Source of the DNA: Tetrahymena elliotti 4EA
Taxonomy: Eukaryota > Ciliophora > Oligohymenophorea > Hymenostomatida > Tetrahymenidae
Direction: 5' to 3'
DNA: 64,000 nucleotides
Assembly (NCBI GenBank): GCA_000231825.2
Contig: JH720298.1
Coordinates: 1,394,814 to 1,458,813 of the forward strand
Below the pieces are notes generated by a model. That model had not been told where the DNA came from and ran no database searches. It saw only the letters and a list, made by a program, of their open reading frames with translations. A program made the position numbers and the translations under genes. Positions within the stretch are counted from its first letter, which is position 1; each line of letters begins with the position of its first letter. Positions 50,407 to 61,246 of the stretch are shown piece after piece.

Positions 50407-52224
50407 CTTCTAATTAAAAGCAAGTCAATGTTTTTATTTATTATTATTTCTGCTTCTAAAACTTATAATTCTACTATGTTCTATTTTTAAATTATTTGAT
50501 TAACTTATCAATCAATCAAGAGCTTTCCTTCCTTATATTATCTTTAACAAATTTAATACAAAAAAAAATAAATAAATTGTATCTTAAATCTGCAAACAGC
50601 TACTCTTTCTTTATAAAGCAAGCAAACAAAACAAACAAAAAATATAAACTTATTAATCTCATCAAATATTTTCAGTCATATTTATTACTGTTAATTTTTC
50701 ATTTATTCTAAATATTTGTCAGCACGCTTATGCAGCAATCAAAATTAATTAAATAACTAATTATTCTTTTTTCTTTACTTTGGCAAGATCTATTTTGGCT
50801 TAATTAATTGTAATATCATCCAGCATATTTCTTTCTTTCTTTATTTTTTTCTAATAATCCTTAATCAAATTATAGGAGACATACAAATCCTACTAAACAA
50901 GTCAGTCTGCCAGTCAGTCTACAATAACAAACAAATATGAATTTTAACCTTGTAAATTAATAATAAAAAAATAAATGTTCAATTTTAATTTATAATATTA
51001 GTGTCATTTCTAAAAACTAACATTTGAAGCTGCCTTGCCATTTTTAATAATAATAAAACTAATTAATTATCATAATAACTAAGAATTAGAAATAACCAAC
51101 TAATAAATCAATACAATAAATTGCATGAGAGTTACAAATAAATATTTATATCATTGAAATAATGAATAATAGTAAAAAAAAAGCTCTTTGTGGAAATTAA
51201 AATTACTATGACATAAATCATTAAAAAAATTCTTTCATTTTCTTAAATTTACTAAAAAATTTCTTTTTCATTATGAAATTTCCTATTATAATTTTTATAA
51301 GTAGATTATTGACAATTTCATTTTTGTTTAAGAAATGGGAGTAATTTGTTTAAATAGCATAATTAAAATTATCTATCAAATATTTGTATTTCAAATTTTT
51401 TCATCGAAAAATTGCATTTGTTGATAAGAGTTAATTCTAAAATATATCAAAATATGATTAATAAAATTATTTAATATGTTCTGTTAATAAAAAATAAAAT
51501 GCAAAATTATTAATTATTTATAAAGAAACGATGCTGCTGAATTTTAATATTTTTAAAAGATTTGTTAAAAAAATTAATTGATGTAAACAAAAAATGATTA
51601 GAATATCAAAATTGATAAATAAAATTATTTAATTTACTTTCTAAGAAAAAAATAATTCATAAATACAAAGAAGATAAGAGAAATAATATGCTAAAATAAT
51701 TTTTTTAAAGCTAGAATAATTATAAAATGAAAAAGAATTTTTATATAATTGATTAATGTCTATTAAAAATAGCATTAGATTTAAGTAGTTAGTTAGTTAG
51801 TATTAGAAATTGGTTTTCATCAAAATTTATTAATAAATGAATGAATTACTTTTCATTTTAACTTTGAATGATGAATTTGCATTATTATATAATTAGGTGT
51901 AGATATAATGATATTAATATGGTAGTTGTTTGCTTGCATAGAAAGAAATATTAGAAAGAGTCTTTGCTAGTTTATATGATTTTATGTATGTACTTGCGCG
52001 CTTGTTTGTTTATGTATGTATTTATTGTCTATTTAATTGATGAGCATCAAAAAGATATAAATATTTATATTTATTAGTTTATTTTCATTAATATATTTCG
52101 AAAAGACTTGATTGATATTTTTTGTTAAATTAATTTAAAAGAAGGCAGGCAAAGTATTATCAAAAATATTTTTTCAAATTTTGAAATAACAATATTGACC
52201 TATTAAGAGTGAAAGTGAAGTGAA
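50407..52224. other. Intergenic region between divergent genes
   Basis: About 1.8 kb between the starts of the single-pass membrane protein gene (minus) and SF3B2 (plus). It holds short tetranucleotide tracts and the unusual G+C-bearing patch around 51985-52020. No gene was recognised. Confidence 0.45.
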
Positions 52225-54668
52225 ATGTCAAAGGATCAAGAGAAAAAGTTGACAAAGGAGGAGAGAGAAAAGCTCCATAGATTAAAAAAAAAGAAATAGT
52301 AGAAGCAGAAGAAGAAAGATGAGAAATCAAATCAAAATAATGTTTAAAGTGAGGCATCATTTGATTCCGTTTCTGTATAGACTGAAATCTCAGACAACAC
52401 ACATGCTCGTCTTTCTCATTAGAATCAAAATAATAATGAAATGTTCTCTAATGATAATATTGAAGAAGTTGAGTATGTTTACGAAAATGAGGAGAATGTT
52501 TTAACTGGATAATATTATGATTTATTTAAAGATGTCTTTAAAAAATACTCTGAGAAGTAAACAAGCGCTTTTGAGTAAGCAGAAATTGAAGAAGAAAAGA
52601 ATGAAGAGGAATAAAAAAAATTGTAAGATGAATACGAAGAAAAAAAAGCTAAAAGAGCATAAGAAAAGCTTGAAAAAGAATAAAACAAAGAGAAATTATC
52701 TCGTAAATAGCGTAAATAATAAAGATGGTTGCAAGTCGCACAATTAAAGGCTCTCGTTAAGAGACCTGATTTAGTCGAAGCATGGGATATTACTGCACCT
52801 GATCCAAGAACTTTGGTCTTTTTAAAGTCTTTAAAAAACACTGTTCCTGTACCTCGTCATTGGTCTCAAAAGAGAAAATATCTCTAAAACAAACGTGGTA
52901 TTTTGAAACAACCCTTCAAATTACCAGAATATATTGAAAACACTGGTATTGCCAAATTAAGAGATCCCTTCTCTGAAAGAGATGGTATTAACATGGTTAA
53001 ATAAAAACTCAAAGAACGTATGAATCCTAAAATGGGTAAAATTGAAATTGATTATGATGTGCTTCATGATGCATTCTTCAAATATCAAACTAAACCCAAG
53101 CTTACCATTCACGGTGATATCTACTACGAAGGAAAAGAAGATGAATGTCAATCTAAAAAGGTAATTTATCAAGCTCTCACAAAGTTTATTTTAAAAATCA
53201 ATAAACTCTCCATTCAATATATATTTTTCAACACTCTGAAACAGCTTCTCACTCATTTTAAGTAGATTTTCAGTGGATTTTAATAGATATTTTTTCATTT
53301 TTTTAATTATTGATCAAGTCTTTGCTAATATAAATCATTTAATTTTAAAATGATTAATAAAAATCTTCAATTTATCTTTATGATACGAATAAGAAGAGAA
53401 GTTAACAAGCTTAAAATTTATTTTAAAATTATTGAAATCAGCCGCATCAACTAAAAAATGTTAGAATATATTAATTTAATCATTAAAACGAGCTTAAATT
53501 CTATTAATTAAGTATAATTTCGTTCTAACTCCAATGAAAATGCAAATAATCATAGTTTACATTATTTACTACATATAATAGAATATTATAGAGCAGAATA
53601 ATTCAAAAAAAAGGTGATAAAATAAACATAAAATTGCCCATTTGATTTATTTCTTTTGAGAAATTGAATTATGGATAAATTATTTAGTAATTGTTAAAAT
53701 TCATAGATTTTTTTCAATAAATAGTTGATGAGGTCTTTATTAAATTTCATAGATTAAATCAACTTGTTTAAAGAAGCAAAAAAAATAAATTACCTCAAAA
53801 AATAATTGAGATTGTGCGTGAGCTAGCATTTTATTTTTCTTATTAATTAATATTTAGAAAAGAATAAATGCGAATTAATATTCTAGAAATTATTTTAAAA
53901 TCAATCATCTAATATTTTTTAATTGAATTTATTTGAAAAAAAATTGATTTATTTTTTTTATAATATTGATAGTATAAGCCTGGTAGAATGAGTGAAGCTT
54001 TAAGAACAGCTTTGGAAATATCTGATTATGCTCCTCCACCTTGGTTGGCCAGTATGTAACGTTATGGCCCTCCTCCATCTTATCCAAATTTGAAAATTAT
54101 TGGTAAAATTAAAATTTTGTTAGTTAGTTCGTTAAAAAAAGTTTTTAATTTTTAATTAATTTTGAAAGGTATGACTTATCATGATTAGGGAGGAAGCTTT
54201 TTAAATAAAGTTGCTATTGAAGAATAGGTCAAATAAATGAATATGCCAGGTATTTATGGTATTTTTAAGTCAGACGACGATGTCAATGATGATGTTATCC
54301 CTGTGCCTAAAGGTTATTGGGGACAAGTTATTGAAGATGATGACCATAATGTTGAAGTTTAAGATGAAGTTCCTGATGATTAAGACTTAGATGAGGACGA
54401 TTTAGGTGACGAGGATGTAGATTTTGAAGAGCAATTGTAATAATACGATAAGCAAGGAGGATAACAATAAAATTATCCTAAGCATATTCCTGTTAATCCA
54501 TCAAATGTAGCTGGTGGATTCGAAACACCTGATGTTGATATCAGAGGCTAACCAGTTTCTGATGCACCTCTTTATCACGTTTTGGAATAAGTCCCAACTA
54601 AAGGATAAGCTGGAGCTATCTTAGGAAGCTAACATACTTATATAATGCACAGTTAGCATTAAAATTGA
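52225..54668 (+). CDS. SF3B2: Splicing factor 3B subunit 2 (SF3b145/Cus1 family), 519 aa
   Basis: SF3B2 belongs to the SF3b complex of U2 snRNP and contacts the pre-mRNA near the branch site. Three exons: 52225-53160 (phase 0 end), 53979-54102 (phase 1 end) and 54169-54668. An in-frame TGA just upstream supports ATG 52225. The N-terminus (about 1-150) is charged, rich in Lys/Glu/Gln. The conserved DUF382 block follows, with LVKRPDLVEAWDITAPDP, VPRHWSQKRKYLQNKRG and KIEIDYDVLHDAFFKYQ. Next come YAPPPWLASMQRYGPPP and SYPNLKIIG of the PSP region, an Asp/Glu-rich stretch, and the conserved C-terminal GGFETPD and HVLEQVPTKG segments. It is nearer in length to yeast Cus1 than to human SF3B2. The 818-nt first intron is the largest in the gene. 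Confidence 0.96.
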
Positions 54669-56431
54669 TATTTTTAATTAATTTTTTAACAATATAATTT
54701 AATATTTCATATGACTATTCTCAACTAAATCAACTCTGTATTTTATCAAAATTATATATTTTTATCTATCATTCATCCATCCATACTCTTATTTTCTATC
54801 TATCTATCTACCTACTTATTTATTCACTGCTTACCTACACTTCACAATTTTTTATTGAAATCCTATGATTATTGAAACTTATTTATATTAAAAGAACAAT
54901 TTTAGATTCAAATTTTTTACTCATTAGATGATAAAAAAAAAATAGTTACACTCTAACTTTTATTTTAAAGTGTTAGATATAAATTTCACAGTAGGGTATT
55001 ATGCAGCCAACTTTAATTAAATATTTTATGAAAAAATCTTTAATTTATTTGGATTATTTACTTAATTGTGATTTTTTTTAATAAAAATTGTTTGATTGGA
55101 AGTAACATTTCTTACATTTATTTTGAGGTTTCAATTAAATCTTTAATTCTAAGTAAATCTTTATTTATTATTACTTTATTTAAGTTGTAAAATATTTTAT
55201 TTTCTGTTTAAATTATTTTATTGATTTGGCAGCTAAATATAGTAAACATACTGAGTTAAGAACATTTGAAAGGGAAATATTGGCCCAAAATTAATTAAGA
55301 TTTGATTAATTTAGATTTTAAAATTAAAAAGATTATCTTTTATGATGAAATTATCAAGTATTTTGATTTAGAAAAACAAATAATAATGAATTTTTCTTTT
55401 TATTTAATTATTTTTATTATTGAATCTATCTTCGGAAATATAGCATTGTTAAAAGAAAGTAGTTTCAATATTTAGTTTACTGTTACATATAAAATAATTT
55501 AGCTTCTCATTAAAAGTAATAAGTAAACATATGAATATTCCTGAAGAAACTTAAAGAGAGTTTTATTTATCATTTAATTGATATTATTAAAAAGTAAAAG
55601 ACTTGTTGATTAATAAAAAACCAGATAAATAGTTATTTTTTGATTTTAATTTCGATTAGAAAACTATTAATTATATTAGAAAGTGAATTAAAAATCTATT
55701 AAGGACTAAAAAATATTGATCTGAAATTAAATTTCTAATAAATTTTTAGCAGTGTTAGTTTATCTCAATTGAAATGTTTGATTGAGGTCAATCTTTTTGT
55801 TAAGCTAAAAGTAAATTACATAATATACACTACAAAGAATACATTTAATTTGTTTGAAAGCCAATTTTAAAAATAAAATTGAAATTGATAAATATTTAGA
55901 TTTAATAAGAAAGTTAGAATGAATGGAAATTGTATTTTTGTGTTTCAAAATTTTAATTAATTTTATGATTTTTATTTATTTAGATTTCATTAGTATCATT
56001 AAATTTTATCTGTGTAAATAAAATGGAAATCAATAGATATCAGAAAAATAATCATTTAAATATTAAATAAAACGAATAGAGCTGGTTTTCGTAAAGCTAA
56101 TTTATATTTTTGATAGTTTTGTTTAATAAATTACATTAGTCATTCATTATGTAAAATTTATCTCTATTTCCAACCAATTTTGGATATTTAAATAGAATAA
56201 TATTAATTCATTTCTTAGTATATCATTTATAAGTATCCTCAAAATTAGGCAGAGAAAGATAAAAGATAAATAATTAATTAGAAATCAGAGTATGCTATTG
56301 CCCTAATGTATACTATTCCAGATAATTACGATCAATTGTTTATTAAAATTGTACAAATAAATTCCTCTCTATAAATTATTTATTTATTAAAAAATTTATT
56401 AGTTAGTTAATTAAATAAAATACAAATTAAA
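54669..56431. other. Intergenic region before the GH31 pair
   Basis: About 1.8 kb of A+T-rich sequence, with CATC/CTAT tracts near 54777-54815. An open frame at 55610-55882 has weak leucine spacing but no start. No gene was called. Confidence 0.45.
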
Positions 56432-59400
56432 ATGCTGGGTAAATCTAAATTTTTCATATTATTTGCTTCTCTTTTAGCTATTCTAGGAGCACTCTTCTTG
56501 CTTTACAAATCAGATGATATTTCTATCTACATTTAAGGCCATAGAATTAACAAGTTTACTAAGCATGCAGGACACTATGTTATGTCTTCTGTTGAAAGAC
56601 AATTAGAAGACGGAAGCTTTAGTGTTATTCTCAAATGGAAACCCGGTAAATTCGAAAGAGAATTAAAAACATCCCCTGTTTTAAAAGATTTAAGAGCCAC
56701 TTTCAAAGTCGATGCAGATAATGAATGTGAGTTCAAAATCACTGATTTAGAAGATACAAGATTCTAACTTCCAGAAAATGAGCCTTTCCCATTCACCAAA
56801 TAAAGACTTGGAACTAAGGCAAAAGAATCAAATTTGTTTGAAACAGAAATCAGCAAAGTTGGAGAAAATTTCTATTTTGAATTGAGAAGAAAACAAAACA
56901 AAGAAATCATTTTCTCTACTAAGAATCACCCCATTTACTTTACAGATAAGTATTTAGAAATATCAACTAAGTTGGATGAATCCATGATATTTGGTTTAGG
57001 AGATAGAAGAACTGATTTTCTTATTAAGTCAGGTAAATATTCTTTTTGGACATCAGATGCAGTTACAATTGATGATGGTACACCTGGAAAACAGCTTTAT
57101 GGTTTCCACCCTATGTATTTGAGAAGAGATGTAAAGAGCAACTTATTCCATGTTACTCTCTTCAGAAATGCTTATGGACACCAAGTCGATTACTAACAAA
57201 ATGAACATTTAACCTATAAATGTATTGGAGGAAATATTGATTTCAAGTTCTTTATTGGTGATCAAAACCCTGAAACATCAATCAAGCTCTATCATGACTA
57301 CATAAATGGATGGGTCTTGCATCCTTTCTGGGTTCAAGGTATAGTTTCTTTGCAAATTTCTAACCAAAATTTTCTGAAGAAAGAATTCTTTAATAGGTTA
57401 TTTATAAGATTTAAACAGAAATTTTGATTTAAGGTCAAATTTACATTTACAGATTATATCATCCTTGTTGCCTAATCTGAATTTACATTAATTTTATTCA
57501 CCTTAGTTATATCAATTACACCAACCAAAGAAATTAACTTACCACTCATTAATTAATAATTTATTCATTTAAAATCTCTTAAGAAGTAATTAATTTGACA
57601 CCAGCGAAGATACAACCATCAAACTAACCCATTGTTTTTTTTATTCATCTTCAATTTTACAAAAGAAAGCCATGCCATAAAAAAATAATTCATTTTAATT
57701 TTAAAAATTTGAATAAAAATATTCATTTTTAGAAGGTGGTTTAGAAATTTCATAATTTAAAAATATTTTATTAAAATTGAGATTAAAATAATTAATTTAT
57801 AGGTTTCCATTAATGCAGATGGGGATATAAGGACTCTGAATAACTTTTGAATGTTTGGAATGGTTACAATAAATACAACATTCCTTTAGACTCTCTTTGG
57901 ACTGATATTGATTACATGTATAAGTATCAAGATTTCACTATTGATTTTGAAAAATTCAAGCTTGAACAAATGCAACAAATCTACAATTTGTAATATTCTT
58001 TTATTAGTTCATGTGTTTATTAAATTAAATTTTAAACTTAAGATCTGATCCTAGCGGTGTTCATTGGAGCAGCATAGTTGATGTCGGTATTGCTTTGGAG
58101 AGCGATGCAGCATACAGAGGATAAGATATGAACGTTTTCATTTAAAGTGGAAGAACTAACAAGACATTCGTTGGAAAAGTATGGCCTGGAGAGACTTATT
58201 TCCCTGACTTTAATCACCCTAATGCTACTGATTATTGGTATGAAGGATTAAAGAATCTTACAAGCATGGGATTATAATAAGATGGTATTTGGATTGATAT
58301 GAATGAATTCGATAGCTTCATTTCTGGAGAAATCATTCCTAATGAAACAATTGTTGACAAAATTGTTGATTATTTAGCTCTTGCACCCCCTTCACTTCCT
58401 TTCAATCCTCTTGGTAATAATTTAGCTAAATACTTTTTAACATTTAAAAATTATAATATTAATAAAATCAGGTATGGAATAAATTGATCATAAAACTCTT
58501 TCTCTTAGTGCTAAGCATTACAGTGGAGAAAATGCTCTTTTAGTTAATACCACAAATAATTATACTATCACACAATACGATTTCCATAACTTAAATGGTT
58601 TCGGTGAAGGTTTAGCCACATACAGAGCTGCCAAAAAATTAGGAAAAAATTTAACTTTCATTTTATCAAGATCAACTATGTTTGGAAGTGGAAGGTAAAA
58701 CTTTATTGTTTAATTCAAATTGTCTGCATTAATTAATTAATTTATTGCTTTGATTTTAAAGATATGTTCAACATTGGAATGGTGATGCTGATTCTACTTG
58801 GGAATACATGAGATATAGTCTTCCTGGTATTATGAGCTACAACTTATATGGCATTCCATTTGTTGGTGATGATATTTGTGGACTTTTCTAGGATGTCACT
58901 CCTGAATTATGTGCAAGATGGTAACAACTTGGTTCCATGTATCCTTTCTCAAGAAATCATAATGGAGATACTAGCATCCCTTAAGAACCTTATGCTTTCC
59001 CTGACTCACCCTATGTTCTTTCCTCAACAATAAAAACTCTTAACATCAGGTAAATTATAATAAATATTTTTCTTAAACTAATTATTTCAATTAATAAATA
59101 AAGATATTAATTGTTGAAGTTCTATTATCATTTGTTTGTTAAGGCTAATGGTTCGGGAACAGTATTCAGACCTTTATTCTGGTCTTATCCTACTGATGAC
59201 AATGCTTACAAACATGAAATGTAATTCTTGATTGGAGACTATTTGATGGCTGCTCCTGTTATGGAATAAGGTGATGAACAATAACAAACCACCTATTCAT
59301 GTTTCTATGTACCTTAAAATGCAGTTTTCTATGATTTTTACAATTAGACCCAAGTTACATCTGGTTAATATTGTTAAAATATTCCTTTTGATGCTGTTTT

Positions 59401-59833
59401 ACCTCTTTACATTAGAGCTGGTAAAATAGTTCATATCTAAGATAAGACCACAGTGTTAAGAAGTAGATTCTTGGATAATCACTTCACTTTGATGGTTGCT
59501 TTCAATGAAGAAAGATTTGCAGAAGGATCTATTCTTACCATTAATGACTACAATGAAGATGACAATATTGTTGAGAATTGTCAAGAATCTGCAAATTGTG
59601 TTGCCAACATTTTTGCTAAAGGCTTATTAAAAGAAGATAACACTTTCGAAATTACAATTGAGGTCAAATCAGAATCATAAAAGACAAAATACTAAACAAT
59701 TTATGTTGACAAGTTAATTGTTGCTGGCATTTCTGCTAATAGTTAAGTTTACTCAAAGACTGTTTTGCTTGAAGAAAACCCTATTTTTATTGATAAAGAT
59801 GAAATTAATTATAAAATTGAAATATAAATCTGA
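56432..59833 (+). CDS. GH31 alpha-glucosidase, 901 aa
   Basis: Releases glucose from the non-reducing end of alpha-glucans or maltose. Six exons with phases 1, 2, 1, 2, 2: 56432-57338, 57803-57989, 58043-58413, 58472-58694, 58762-59049 and 59104-59833. The N-terminus holds a hydrophobic signal or signal-anchor (KFFILFASLLAILGALFLLY), so the enzyme should act in an acidic vesicle, at a membrane or outside the cell. Family motifs in order: [59 protein letters not shown] (nucleophile Asp about 450), HWNGDADSTWEYM (acid/base Asp about 571), GDDICGLF, SRNHN and GTVFRPLFW. All catalytic residues are present. It resembles lysosomal and secreted maltases rather than ER glucosidase II. A tandem paralogue follows. 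Confidence 0.95.
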
Positions 59834-61246
59834 TTATGAATAAAATTAGATTAAAGTTTAATTTTATGTATATTAAAATAAACACGTTTTACTCTTTATA
59901 AACAAGTTTTGAAAATTATTAAATTTATAAAATCTTTTGAAAAGTTGTTTTTAAAAAAATGAACAAATTAATTGTATTTTATAAAGGATCTATCTAATTT
60001 ATTATTGTTCTAGCAATTATAATTGCTTACATGAAAATTAATATTTTATTTTTTTTAGATTGAAGTACTTTAAGATGAAATATTTTAAGTATCAGAATTC
60101 AATAATCATGTGTATCAACTAGATAAAGGTTTTTCTTTTCAGAATACAAATCCTCATTTTATTATTGGGAATTAGTTAAAATAGCATAAAAAGGATTAAT
60201 ATTCATGGTATTGAGTATTTACAATTAAAATTAATTAACTAAAGGAGAAATTTTAAGTGTATTATGTATGATACTTAACCTTATATAATTGGTTATTTAA
60301 AATCCTTACAAAAGACTGTTTTTATATCACTTGATATACTGCAGGTTTTGTTCAATTGCTATGTCTTTAGTTTGGAATGATTTATATCATTACTCATGAT
60401 AAAAATATCTAAAAATTGGCATTTGGCTAAGAAATGAACAAATAAAATTTTTCTTAAAAGCAATAGCATTTTTGTAGAAATAAATTTAGCTTATATTTTT
60501 ATGCTGATATGAAAGCTAGATTTTTAAATAAATTTTATTTTGTTATGTAAAAAACATATATTTATGAAAGAAAATCTTTTCTTCGATTTGATATAAATTA
60601 TAGCTATTTTTGTTAAAAAAATAAGGAAAAATTTTAATGAAAAAGAGAGTAAGCAAAATCAATTTAAAAAGATCCTTAAATAAAAATTAACACAAAAAGT
60701 AAGATTTTTCATTTAATTTTAGATTAATTTTTTATTTCAAAAGTTGAGGGAAAATTATTTTTTCTATATTTTAACTTTTTGAAAATCTTTATTTTTTATG
60801 GCAACATTTATTATCAGGAATAATTTTAATTATCTATTTAAAATAATATATTTTTTTATTCTTGATAAATAATATGATAAGTAATAGAAGATTTTAAGGA
60901 ATGGCTTTAAAGATGAAAAGCCAAATTGAATAATAAATAAACTAGAATCTAATTACTAAGATAATAGATTATCAAAAAAGAAAGGTGTAAGATTTTGTTA
61001 ATTTTGTAAGCTGTTAAGTATTAAATTTAAAAAAAGTAACAAAAATGATGAGACATTGAGAAAAATTACTATAAAATTTAAGAATGTAATTGAAAGCATC
61101 TTTTTCAAATGAATTAGCTTATTAGCATGAAAACCATTTAATTTTATTAATCCTTTGTGGAAAAGAGGTTTTTAGAAATATTTATTAAAAGTTAATAATT
61201 AAATAAATTACAACAAAAAACAAAAACTAAAATTTGTTTAATAAGA
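59834..61246. other. Spacer between tandem GH31 genes
   Basis: About 1.4 kb. The first half holds a possible gene relic (listed separately); the rest is A+T-rich and should include the promoter of the second GH31 gene. Confidence 0.5.
59959..60640 (+). pseudogene. Possible gene relic with shifted frames
   Basis: ATG 59959 opens a frame with a signal-like start (MNKLIVFYKGSIQFIIVLA) that hits TGA just after a T-run near 60058. The next frame then reads protein-like sequence (IEVLQDEIFQVSEF, FSFQNTNPHFIIGN) until TGA near 60213. A third frame continues (FKCIMYDTQPYIIGYLKSLQ) to about 60382, and a fourth open stretch runs to TGA 60638-60640. Each piece looks like coding sequence, but no GT..AG introns join them, which suggests frameshift decay. 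No family was recognised and chance cannot be excluded. Confidence 0.3.

Noticed and set aside
52515..52841. Minus-strand 108-codon frame rich in Phe, Tyr and Ser
   Set aside because: It is the antisense shadow of the Lys/Glu-rich N-terminal half of SF3B2.
55610..55882. Open frame of about 90 codons with weak leucine spacing
   Set aside because: No start codon or splice sites support it, and a 90-codon TGA-free run is not rare in this base composition.
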